25,671 nucleotides of DNA, from positions 32,981-58,651 of the forward strand of contig BFEA01000623.1 of the NCBI GenBank assembly GCA_003427395.1, given 5' to 3'. The notes beneath the pieces were generated by a model. The model did no database searches. It was not told the DNA's origin and worked only from the letters and a program-made list of their open reading frames with translations. Origin of the DNA: Chara braunii (Eukaryota > Streptophyta > Charophyceae > Charales > Characeae). The translations under genes were made by a program, and so were the position numbers. Positions 9,952 to 19,116 of the stretch are shown here, piece after piece; the first letter of the stretch is position 1, and every line of letters begins with the position of its first letter.

Positions 9952-10324
9952 ATTTGCAAAGTTCCGATGGCAAGTGGCTCACTGTACCAACAGGCAGATT
10001 TCTTGTGTAGGTGACCCGTGCGGAGGACCCTGGTAGTAGGAATTGCCTGTACCAGCGTAGAGGGATTGAGAGAGTGAGAACAAAGTAAGGGAAAGTGACC
10101 ACGGTAGGGGGACTCAGCTACCTCAGTAGAGTTGTGGGCAGTCTGCGGAAGGCAGCAACAAGTGACTTTTAACGTCNGTATTAGCCGNTNTTACTGATGA
10201 CCGTGTTCCACAGTGCTAAGTAGTTCTCCCTCCCCNATTGTTTGAACCTGGNCTATCTAGTGGCCAGNTGCTTAAGGTACTCAANGAAAGTGATGGGAAT
10301 NGAGCTCAGCGGACTAAGGGTGGA
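9952..10324. other. non-coding, N-interspersed
   Basis: Contains eight isolated N calls (10177, 10188, 10190, 10236, 10252, 10268, 10285, 10301). This dense ambiguity suggests a collapsed or unresolved repeat. No gene seen. Confidence 0.5.
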
Positions 10325-11640
10325 GTACTGTTGCTAGGGGCTACTACTGTGTAGTGTGGGTGTGTTGAGGGGCGGCACATGAGCAGCTGCTGCAAGTAGC
10401 TGTTGCAGGCTATTGATGACTACCGCGGCTGCTGGCGGGCTGTGGCATGCTGCTGGCTGCCCCATACTGTTGGGTGCTGCAGCCTACGGCAAACAGCTGC
10501 GAGCTGTCAACTATTGATGTTTCTGATGCACCACCGCTGTGCACTGCTACTATGCCTACGGTCTGTGCGCAGGCTGCTGTTGAGGGTTGTGGGTGTCTGG
10601 GCACAGGTAGGGGTGGCAGTCATTGGCAAAAAGGGGGGTTAGTGTTACAGGCAACAACTGCTGTGGGCTGAGCTCAGGCTACCACTGTAAATGGTGGTCA
10701 ATCGTACCCATGTTGTGGACTAGGCACGAATCTATTACTGTGTGCGGTGCACAATCTGCCGCGGCGTACCATGTGCTATTGACCCCTGGTTGCCGCTACT
10801 ACGTGCAGATTGCCGCTGCGGACGAGACAGGTATTGCCACCAGTACTGTTGGTCACCACTAAGCGTGCTGCTGCCTATTACGGTGTAGTGCGGCTATATA
10901 TGGACTGTGGCCGCAGTGCGATTGCGGCGGTATACTACGGACTGTACGCAGGTTGCGACTACGGGCAGCTGCAGGTCGAGTACACCTTGCTGCTGCATGT
11001 GGTGCGCCAGGTGCCATTGCCACAGACTAAGCATGGGTTGCCAAGGTTACGGCTAGCAGCTATTGACGGCCACTGCAGACCGTTGCAGCGGCTGGTGACT
11101 GTGTTATTACTGGTTTAGTGGCGGAGCTAGGGACAGCGGGGGCAGCTTTCAGAACTGTGCGCAGCGTACTTGGCACCGGTTGCTGCTGCGGGTGACTATA
11201 GTTGTTACTGGGCGCTGCTGGTCGTTGCTGCTGACCAACACTAAGTACTGTGCTGCGCACGGGCTGCGATTGCGGGTTGCTGCATGTACGGCGAGCCATT
11301 AAGGGGTTGTTACCGACTGCGGCTGGAGGCTGTGTGAAAACCGCGGTTGCAGGAGGCTAGTATTGTTACTATACTACTGCTGGCTGTTGCGGTTGGGCTG
11401 CCGTGGTTGCTACTAGAGATGGTTGCTGTTGGCCAGGCACCGGGTACTGCTGCGTACGATGCACAGTTGAATACAATGTGAGGCTGCAAAGTTCGAGGAT
11501 TGTGTGCAGATTGCAGCCGTTGTGTGTCACTGTTGATGACTGTGGGCTACTGCGGGTGACATCTGCTGCCGCTGGTGGCTGTTGCTGCGGCTGCTGACGG
11601 CTGTTGCGGTAGCTATTAATTGTCGTTGAGCCCTACTGCT
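10325..11640. repeat. CTG/TGC-rich cryptically simple domain
   Basis: About 1.3 kb dominated by degenerate CTG, TGC, TGT, TAC and GCGG trinucleotides. Recurring longer words include TGCGCAGG-like strings (near 10566, 10944 and 11154), GTGCAGATTGC-like strings (near 10803 and 11503) and TATTGATG/TATTGACG-like strings (near 10411, 10512, 11060 and 11531). Open frames of 60-100 codons appear on both strands because stops are rare, not because of protein selection. It looks like a very old tandem array or a domain built by slippage. Confidence 0.6.
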
Positions 11641-11910
11641 GCTGCGCATAAGGGCTGACACCAGGTGTGGGGTGACTGCAGATAGGCTTAGAAGAGTAGA
11701 TTGGGCCTAGGGAGGGAGTCTGGTTCTGTGGTTTGGAGGCCCATCAGGAGGGGTTACCTCGGTAGTCTGACTTCTTTGACCAAGCTGTCACTTGGCTGCC
11801 ATTGCGGGGCCCTCAGGCGAACCAAGATAACAAGGCCCCCTCACTCGAGTCTGAGTGCACTCCTCTTAGAGTCTCTATACTGTCTCTCTATCTACCTTTC
11901 TTACTCCAAG
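11641..11910. other. non-coding; ends in polypyrimidine tract
   Basis: No independent gene seen. A pyrimidine-rich stretch (about 11876-11906) ending in CCAAG at 11910 could act as a 3' splice site for the candidate exon that follows. Confidence 0.35.
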
Positions 11911-12185
11911 TCTGGTCTATTGGTTACGAGGGGAAGGCGACAAGCGGGATTGCAACCTGTAGATCCGCCTCAAGACTCTGCGGGGAGTCCTCCCACCGAT
12001 TGTGGGAGCTCTGCCGGAACGTAGGCGAGGTTCTGGAGGCAGGGAACCACCAGGTAACTGCTTTCTATCTGTATACCCCCACTACACGCATGTTTGCATA
12101 TCCCCTCTATACTTGCTTGATGTATGTCTGCCTGTCCCTATAAATCTTATTTTCTATTCAGGACTTAATCAGACAAAGTAAATGA
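11911..12185 (+). CDS. candidate two-exon 3' end of an unknown gene
   Basis: A possible internal exon, 11911-12053, lies between a polypyrimidine tract plus AG (11909-11910) and a good donor, CCAG|GTAACTG, at 12054. It is open in phase 1 and codes for 47 residues ending CRNVGEVLEAGNHQ. A 108-bp intron (12054-12161) ends in TTTCTATTCAG. The next exon continues in phase for seven codons to a TGA at 12183-12185. Splice signals, phase and intron length are mutually consistent. The protein has no domain I recognise and the 5' part of the gene is not visible, so it may be a chance arrangement. Confidence 0.28.
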
Positions 12186-12306
12186 GGGCATGTATAAAGT
12201 CAAGTTCCAACTTCTTTGATTGATTGAAAGCAGAGTGTGGGATTGCATCTAGGGGAAGGGTGGGAGAAAGACAGTATTGTGTGAAGTTTGACTGGGTCAA
12301 CCAAAG

Positions 12307-13055
12307 GCTGGGCCAGTTCCATAAGTTTGGGAAGACCCAGTGCTGTGTTTTATTTTGTATTGCCTGGAGAACCAGACAAATCCATAAGTTTGGTGGTCTG
12401 GTTGCTCTGATTAGTGAGGGTTGAATGTGATTGCTTCTCCAGGCGCAGTCAAATCCATAAGTTTGGGTAGTCTAGCGGCCTTGTTTATTTGGTGGTTTTG
12501 ATAGTTTCTTTGGTTTTTGAACGAGGAGGTGAGCATGTTCCATAAGTTTGGGTGGCTCTACCTCTTCCTGCTTTGGTCTAAGAGAAATAAACCAGGCTGA
12601 CGACCAAGACATGTTCCATAAGTTTGGGTAGTCTTGGTCCAACGCCTCGCACATGTTGGAACTTGAAGGCTATAACTTTGATATACTTCACTATTATACT
12701 ATCTCTGAACAGGCTAGTCAGGCAGGGTTCCATAAGTTTGGGTGGCCTGACTATAGCTTATCACCAACTGAAGAGAGTACTTAACTAAGAATAAACTTGT
12801 GGTACGAAGGGGCAGGCTGAGTCTTGAGCTGAAGATGATCGGCTCAGCTATATNCTACCTCAAAAGACTAAGTNCAGACAATTATATAAACCTTGGATAC
12901 TTAAACAATTCAGGGCGGCTAGGGTGGCCTAGTCATATGCCCAAAGAAGAGAAAAGTTGTTGTGCCCTGTGTTTGTGTATACATCTTGGCTGGGCTAGAC
13001 ATGTTCCATAAGTTTGGGTGGCTTAGCCTTATGCCCTATATAAGTTGGGTATAAG
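12307..13055. repeat. constant-loop, variable-stem hairpin family
   Basis: At least seven units share a loop core close to TTCCATAAGTTTGGG, each enclosed by its own complementary arms. Unit 1, 12308-12340: CTGGG/CCCAG. Unit 2, 12370-12403: AACCAGAC/GTCTGGTT. Unit 3, 12441-12481: arms pair with two bulges and one mismatch. Unit 4, 12523-12567: 12 pairs with one bulge and one G-T. Unit 5, 12602-12639: GACCAAGAC/GTCTTGGTC. Unit 6, 12715-12753: TAGTCAGGC/GCCTGACTA. Unit 7, 12991-13026: GGCTA/TAGCC. Stem sequences differ between units while pairing is kept. A core-less unit lies at 12913-12942 and a degraded one at 13032-13055. A separate 12-nt inverted repeat, TCAAGTTCCAAC (12200-12211) with its complement (12655-12666), frames units 1-5. 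There is no coding frame through the array. Function is unknown. Confidence 0.85.
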
Positions 13056-13228
13056 GGACAAATCATTGAAGGACTACGAACTATTGTTTGCTAAAGTAAC
13101 TTGGGGATGGTGAGAGAGTTAATGTTTGTGGTTTGACCTGCATGTGACTGAGTGATGCCACTTCTTAGTCTGAGTTTGGATTTGACAGGTAGTTGCTGTA
13201 GTTGCTCGCCATGTGCTAGAGTCATACG

Positions 13229-13900
13229 AGTTAAAGTCGATTTTTGCATTTTCTGGACTCGCTTTTGTTTACTTAGCTCAGTTTCTGCATTCTCTGGGAT
13301 CTTCTTGAGTCAGACTTGGTCTTTTATAAATCTTGGTAAGCCACTTTCTCTACGGGAAGCGCTGCCGAAATTTCTACGAAATCAGGGAGTTAGTCAAAAC
13401 TTTGACTTCTTCGGGATCCGGCCTTTATGACTTTTTGACTTAGTAAGAACCTGGGGAGCCTCCTTTTCTAAAGGAGATGCTGCCCAAATTTTTACTAATT
13501 CAGGGTGTTAGTCAAAATTGGGCCCTGAAGGATCAAAATCATTTTCAGATTCCAAACCTAGCTTTGTATAAATCTTGGACTGACACTTTCTCTACGGGAA
13601 GCGCTGCCAAAATTTCTACAAATCTAAGGGGTTGGTTAAGAGTTTGTCTTGACAGAACTTAGACTTTATGTCTAAGTTCAATTCTGACTTGGTATAAATC
13701 TGGGAAGCCTTCCTCCCTGAGGGGGTCCCTGAGGGGAGTGCTGCCCAAATTTTTGCTAAGCCAGGGAGTTAGACAAATCTTGGCTTCTGGAATCCACAAG
13801 TTTGACTTTTAGGCTAGTATATTTCTTGCGATGTCACTTCTCCTACGGAAAGCGCTGCCGAAATTTTCCTAAGTTAGAGGAGTTAGCCTATATTTAGACA
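13229..13900 (+). repeat. tandem array, ~124-bp unit, five copies plus a partial
   Basis: Copies begin near 13314, 13437, 13560, 13685 and 13811 (spacing 123-126 bp), with a partial end-copy from about 13229. Each unit runs: GACTTGGTATAAATCTTGG-like start, a pyrimidine/purine hairpin, the conserved block GCTGCCGAAATTT, then AGGGAGTTAGTCAAA. The hairpin changes between copies: a perfect CTCCTTT/AAAGGAG at 13460-13476 in copy 2, CTTTCTC with GGGAAG in copies 1 and 3, and CCTCCCTGAGGGGG-type in copy 4. Frames across the array give repeated peptides such as LPKFLRNQGVSQN, but stops make a protein unlikely. Confidence 0.8.
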
Positions 13901-14112
13901 GGTGGCAACATATGTAGGGGAGGCTATGGCGAAATCCACCTTACGCTGAGTGCTAGCTAGGGGTAGATTTAGGCTTAGTCAGATATAATGACTAAGTAAG
14001 ATCAGGATATGGAAATTAACCCCCCAGGACGTATAGACTTAGTTTGAGGTTGGCCTGTCTTGTGTTACAGGTCATTTTGATCGGTCGCATCAGGACGTGG
14101 ACTAGACTCAGT
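13901..14112. other. non-coding with one perfect hairpin
   Basis: CTTAGTC (13974-13980) and GACTAAG (13990-13996) form a perfect 7-bp stem with a 9-nt loop. Nothing else recognised. Confidence 0.5.
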
Positions 14113-14179
14113 TGATCCTACAAGGATCACTTGTTGTTATCACAGATAACAGGTCGGTTGCCGACTCGTCGGTTACGAC
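14113..14179. repeat. four miniature hairpins in a row
   Basis: Hairpin 1: TGATCCT-ACA-AGGATCA (14113-14129, 7 bp). Hairpin 2: TGTTATC-ACA-GATAACA (14135-14151, 7 bp). Hairpin 3: GTCGG-TTG-CCGAC (14153-14165, 5 bp). Hairpin 4: GTCG-GTTA-CGAC (14168-14179, 4 bp). All stems are perfect. The first two share the loop ACA but have unrelated stems. Confidence 0.7.
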
Positions 14180-14700
14180 TCAACCTCAACCCACTCTCCT
14201 TACTCAACCTAAAGAGGCTTCAGCCCTGGTGATCTTTTCTGTTTTGTTAAGGTTTTACCCGGACTTTTATTGAATGACGATTTAATAAAGGTACTGAGTA
14301 TTTACTTAAGGTTGGTTGGCTGGAGGTTGGGGCTTGCATGGCTGAGGCAAAGGGTATGAGCATAGAGATTGGTTGGAGTTGACTCCGTGTAGCGTATGGA
14401 CTTGTGCTTGACTCTTTGATGTGATTGCAGGTATGTTCTAGGGCTTGGATTATTGGATTGGACTGCCCTACGATGTTATATATGTGTATGGCTATGAGGA
14501 GGTCCACTATGATTGCGAGATGTGATCGTCACACGTTCATTCCCATATGTGTGCATATGTGTGTATATGTGTATGTATGCGTACCTATGTAGGGTACTTG
14601 TGTGGCATGAAAGGGGCCGCNTGCTAAGGAGTTAATCAAGGGTTGGGCTAGTAGAGAAAGGATGACCCTGTTACTTATATAAGTGCTTCTTGGAGATTGT
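14180..14700. other. non-coding; ATGTGT microsatellite
   Basis: A degenerate ATGTGT/ATATGTGT tract lies at about 14544-14582. A TATA-like TTATATAA occurs at about 14676. No gene recognised. One N lies at 14621. Confidence 0.45.
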
Positions 14701-15677
14701 TCGTCGGACGTTGGTCCTGGGTCGGGATTCAAGGCCCTTGTCCAGGACATCCCAAGCCCTAGGCCCTACACTGAAGGGGACCCCCCTCGCGCAGAGCCTA
14801 TTTGCCTTGACCGCCAGGGCACTCGGGCCGAAAGCCGCACGTGCCGCGGCGGCCGCACAGCTAGTCCTTCAGCCGTGCAATGTCGTGAAGGGCGGAACCT
14901 TCACGATACTTCGAGTCTGACACGTGAGTGTCATAAGCGGTACTCGGATGCACGAGGGACCGCTCGATTATGGGCATTGCATAGTACGCCATCTTCGCGA
15001 CTGCTTGTGTGCGTTGGCATTGCTAGCCGATATGAGAAGGCCTACGCCCGCTTGGCTTTATATTAAGTCTCGCGCACGACGCTCAGCCGGTTCCCGCACC
15101 AGGAAGTTATGGGATGGACACTAAGGGACTAGAAGGGTGTCGCGTTGTATGTCCTTTGCGTCGTTAAGTGCTCGTGTGTGTGTGTGCGTGTGTGCGTGTG
15201 CTTTACCTTTATGTACGTTATAGTGGTGTGCGCGTGGCGTGTGGGATACGTCCTAGTCGACCGGTGAAGAGCCGCGCTTGGGACCTCAGCCCCCCAAGAT
15301 GTCGGTTCGCGTGCGGGTCCGATAGAGGCGTAGTACCGCGCGTACCCCTTATGCTACAGCGAACGAGGAACGCCTTTGGCTGGTCCACCTCTGCGATTGC
15401 AGCTGATCAACTTTCGTACTGTGGACTGGTAGCTCGGCGGGGATATGCCCACCGAAGGGAGGTCACAGCTCCCGTAAGGTGGAGGTAGTCGTGCCTGGCG
15501 TAGGCCCTGTCCTGTCGTAGGTGCTCGCGAGAGGTATGGCTGGCGCACCCGGCCGGAGTGGCTTGCGGAAGCTCCGTGTGTGTACCACAACGGGATGTGT
15601 ACTTTGACTCCTGCGTGACACGGCCGGGAGGGTCCCGCGCTACCTCTGAGTGGTGCCGGACCGATGCGCTCGAAAGG
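14701..15677 (+). promoter_or_regulatory. possible 5' LTR/leader of the retroelement
   Basis: This lies directly 5' of the primer-binding site, where the 5' LTR should be. Composition is GC-rich. Features seen: arms GTCCTGG/CCAGGAC (14714-14748); a perfect 8-bp hairpin CGTGAAGG/CCTTCACG (14884-14905); TGACAC/GTGTCA (14918-14933) enclosing a CACGTG G-box; a TATA-like TTTATATTAAG at about 15056; and a GT-rich tract at 15173-15200. I could not find TG...CA termini or a matching 3' copy in the window, so LTR status and start are inferred from position only. Confidence 0.3.
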
Positions 15678-15696
15678 TGGTGCCGTTGCCGGGAAT
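15678..15696 (+). promoter_or_regulatory. primer-binding site, tRNA-Asp type
   Basis: TGGTGCCGTTGCCGGGAAT matches the complement of the 3' end of plant tRNA-Asp (TGGCGCCGTTGCCGGGGAT) at 17 of 19 positions. Asp-tRNA priming is known for plant Athila/Tat-type Ty3/gypsy elements. The site is 335 nt upstream of the gag ATG, a normal distance. The base pair CA expected at an LTR end is not immediately upstream. Confidence 0.6.
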
Positions 15697-16030
15697 GACG
15701 GTTGTATGCCGTTGTCCCTGGTGGAACGAAATCCGGGTATTAGGATAAGGAAGAAATCAGGCATGAGTAGGAGATTTGAAGTGAATTCGTAGGTAAGACT
15801 ACATGAGGGTGGTAGGATTATAGTAACTATGCGGGGAAACCCTTAGTGAAAGTAGACCCTGTGAATGTAGGTCTGGGAACGAAAGGGACGTGGGTGTCAG
15901 TTAAAGTATGAAACGCCCAAGGGCTAAGTGGTTAGCTCGATAGGCTTATGCTGGAGTGAGAGTGCTGAATAAAGTTGTCTGTGTACCTCGTCTTACTACA
16001 GGGAAGTTAAGTGAAGGACAGGCTGCTAAA
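15697..16030 (+). other. untranslated leader before gag
   Basis: No gene. A pyrimidine-rich stretch ending TTACTACAG at 16001 resembles a 3' splice site. The frame upstream of the gag ATG is open for 25 codons (from a GTG at 15956), but ATG at 16031 is the better start. Confidence 0.5.
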
Positions 16031-18127
16031 ATGACAGGCGGCATAGGCGACAGTTCAGGCAAGGTCCTGACCCTCGATGATCTCATCGAGGCGATGGACA
16101 AGCGGGAGAGAACGCCGAGGAGTGTCCCCAAATTCGACACCTTCCACTTCAATGGGGAACGGGTCTCTGAATGGCTGGACCTAGTGGAGCAAGCCTTGGT
16201 GGGAGTACCAGACGAGACGAAATTCAAACGCATCCTGCAGTATGTGCTCCATAAGCACCATCCGGAAGTACAGAAGGTGGTCGACGACGCCAACGGCGAC
16301 TGGGCTAAATTTAAGGAAGGAATGCAGCGAAAGTATAGGTTGGGGGATGGCCTACTGACTATGGCGGACCTAGAGGCAATGAATAGGGACGGCTTCACCA
16401 CCATTGGGGCATTCCTGCAAGAATTCAAAAAGAAGGCGAGAAAGGTATATGGGATATCAGAGGAGGCGCATTGCGCCGTCTTCCTGGGACTGCTCACCGC
16501 ATCTGAGACAGTTGAGCTAACAAGCCATGGGGGAGGAAATGCCAAACTTACCTGGGCCACCATTGACAGAGGGGTGGAGGTTGGAGGCCTCGACCAGGTC
16601 GAGCAGCACCAGGTGAGGCTGCAGAGGCAGAAACGGAAGGACAGGGATGTGGCTGGGTTGCCAGGAGTAAAGAAGATCATAACCGACATACTAGCAGGGC
16701 CAGACCCGGTGATACAGCGGAAGGTGACGGCGGCGGTCCAGAAAAAAGGCAAGGGGGCCGTGGTAGAGGAGGCTACCCAGGAGGGATGGGAAGAGGAGGA
16801 GCTGGTACCTCCACACCTTACGAAGGCGCAGCGTAACCAGCGCAATCTAGCACAAGGCGGACAAGGGTCAGGAAAGGGCCATGCGCCTCAAGTAGTGGTA
16901 GCGACATCTCCGAGCTCGTCCGGGCCGTCAAGTAGTGCGGGCCCGTCGCAAGCACCAGTGCCACCATTTGGGCACTGGCTGTGGCCCCTAGTTAATACCT
17001 ATGTACCCTGGGGTGGCCCAACGCCGTCTGGACAGGTAATACCCTATGTTAGGCCCCAGACAAGTATGCCACCTCCGAGCTACCCCGCCGCCCAAACTCA
17101 GCCAGCAGTACCACCGACGCTTACGCCCACACAAAGTTCACAAGGCAGTGTGGCAGGTGGTGGTAGTCAAGGCCAAGGGAACCAGGGGAATGGAGGAAGG
17201 GGCGGTGGACGAGGACGTGGCAGGAATGGAGGTGGCTGAGGAGGCCAATGGGGCAGTCAAGGCGGCCGAGGAGGCCAATGGGGCAACCAAGGTGGCCAAG
17301 GCAATCAAGGCGGCCAAGACAACCAAGGGAATCAAGGTGGTGGAAGGGCCCGATTTGATTGGAGGACTGCCATATGTCAGCACTGTGACCAGCAAGGTCA
17401 TACTATTAGGTTTTGCAACGTACTGAGAGAGGACGAGAAAAATGGACTGATTTATTCTAATATGGATGGGGACATTTACGACCAATTTGGAGATTTTATT
17501 GATAGGAAGGCTGGTGGGGTTAGGGTGGAGGCCCAACGAAGGTTGGCAGCACGACAGCCACCTCTTGCCACGTTCAGGCTATGGCAGGAGAAGGAAGAGC
17601 TGCCGATTGGAGTTGAGGAAGTAGGAAGTGACAAGGAAGTAACCCAGAGGGTACATGCCAGGGATGTAAGAGAGAAGCCCATAATCATCGAGTCGGACGA
17701 TGAGGGTGGCGATGAGGAGGTAGAGCCGACGGTAGTCCTTCTGAATAAGATGGAGGACTTATTGGACTAGGTAGGGAGATACCAACGGAAGTTGGTAGAT
17801 CTCTGCGAGGGAGTGAAGGAGTGGAGGGCTAACCTCCCCAAGGTCTTCCTTTATGACTCTGGTATGGAATCCATGCCGGGGCGGCCCGGAGTGACTACTG
17901 TGGGGACGGGCCCGCAATCAGGGATGATGACTAGGCCCCCTACCCCGCAAGCTAGGCTGGCTCAGGCAGCCCGCACTCGAAGTCAAGCCAAGGCAGATAC
18001 GAGTCATGAACCTCCTCGGAAGGAACCAGAACCAGAAAAGAGAAAGGAAACTTTAGAGGTAGAGGATGATGATGATGATGAAGGGGAAGATGACCGGTTA
18101 CGTCAGGAAGAAGATCAAAGGGCCTAA
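16031..18127 (+). pseudogene. gag: gag region (capsid and nucleocapsid), broken by stops
   Basis: Gag builds the cytoplasmic virus-like particle. From ATG 16031 the frame runs 402 codons to a TGA (17237-17239). The same frame then continues through a TAG (17768-17770) to a TAA (18125-18127), so these are point stops and not ORF ends. Residues about 30-110 look like a capsid N-domain (FDTFHFNGERVSEWL then DWAKFKEGMQRKYR). A Pro-rich stretch and a Gly/Arg-rich stretch follow. Beyond the first stop come Gly/Gln/Asn repeats and a perfect CCHC zinc knuckle, CQHCDQQGHTIRFC (17375-17416), the RNA-binding nucleocapsid motif. An acidic linker (ESDDEGGDEEVE) and a long charged stretch follow. No -1 frameshift site separates it from protease: gag and pro share one frame. 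Family assignment is secure; the exact end of Gag is not. Confidence 0.85.
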
Positions 18128-19116
18128 CAGCCAGCCAAGAAAAGAGAAAGTCGGGGAGAGGCCGAACCGGTTATGCGAGACGTACCACCAAAGAGGAAGA
18201 AGTATGAGGTCCGACTAGAGGAAGGATTTGATGTAGAGCGAGTGATTGACAGACTGCTTGAGGGCCATAATGATTTAATGACCGTCAAGGAGATCCTGGC
18301 TTCCGCGCCAAGGCTCCTCAATGAATTGAAGGGAAGGTTGTCAAGGCGGCTGGTGCCAAATGTTCACCTCAGTGTGATCCTACCCAAGGAGATGGAGTGG
18401 GCTGAGCCAGGAACAAAAATGGATTGGAAGTGTGTGGCTTGTGGCGTGGTGGATCTAACGGTAAAAGGCTCTAAGTGCACGGCCATGGTAGACACGGGGG
18501 CCGAAATGAACATTATCCGGGAGACCGATGCCGTCAGGTTTGGACTGGAAATAGACCGCTCGGACTGCGGCATCCTGCACGGGGCCAACAACAAGGCTGT
18601 GTTTTATGGAACAGCCTCGAATGTGCTACTGGAGATTGGCAGGGTGAAGGTGCGGGCCTGTTTCTTTGTGATGCCTGATGTAGACTACAGTATCCTCCTG
18701 AGAAGGTCCTTCCTATGCAGGACAGAGACCTTGATGTATAATAAGCATGATGGGTCATTGATCTTGATTTTATGTGATCCAGCATGCGGGAATTACGAAG
18801 TGATTACCTGCCGGAACACTGGGCCAAGGAGCCTCAGGAACAGGCCCAACCCTGGCTCATTCACGATCGAGGAGTCAGAAGACGCGCATCGGAGGCTTAT
18901 GGCAGAGCCCGAGGAGGAAGTAGAAGGTGAAGCCTTCTCGCTCAGCCTGTCGGATGTGGGAAAGGCCATGGATATAGTGACCACGCACGAGATGGCCGAT
19001 CCGGATGCCATTCAGGCGTTGAGGGAGCAGGTTTTGGAGTATCCCCATGTGCGGGATATGGAGCTGGTCTATCGGCTTCCTGAGGGGAGAATGGATCCGG
19101 CAGTGGCACAGGCATA
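18128..19116 (+). pseudogene. pro: retropepsin-like aspartic protease region
   Basis: This continues the gag frame after the TAA at 18125. The aspartic protease cleaves the polyprotein. The catalytic motif is AMVDTGAEMNII (DTG at 18491-18499), followed by a flap-like GANNKAVFYGTASN and the C-terminal hydrophobic motif YSILLRRSFL (about 18688-18717). That last motif normally has Gly after the hydrophobic triplet; here it is Arg (AGA), a single-base change likely to damage the fold. The frame ends in TAG at 19115-19117, but the pol reading resumes one frame over at about 19117 (GTNGKSAFFRGRLKQC), so a frameshift lies near 19090-19117. The enzyme would act as a dimer in the particle. Confidence 0.85.

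Noticed and set aside
10403-11597. Several 60-100 codon frames on both strands
   Set aside because: The CTG/TGC-rich composition suppresses stops in all frames. Translations show no protein-like pattern.
13152-13662. Frames giving repeated peptides (LPKFLRNQGVSQN)
   Set aside because: They follow from the 124-bp tandem repeat; the period is not a constant multiple of three and stops separate the copies.
15925-15950. TTAGCTCGATAGG, an A-box-like string before gag
   Set aside because: No B-box follows at tRNA spacing and no cloverleaf can be drawn.
15946-16845. Minus-strand open frame of about 299 codons
   Set aside because: It is exactly opposite the capsid part of gag, has Ser/Cys/Phe-rich composition typical of antisense shadows, and shows no domain.
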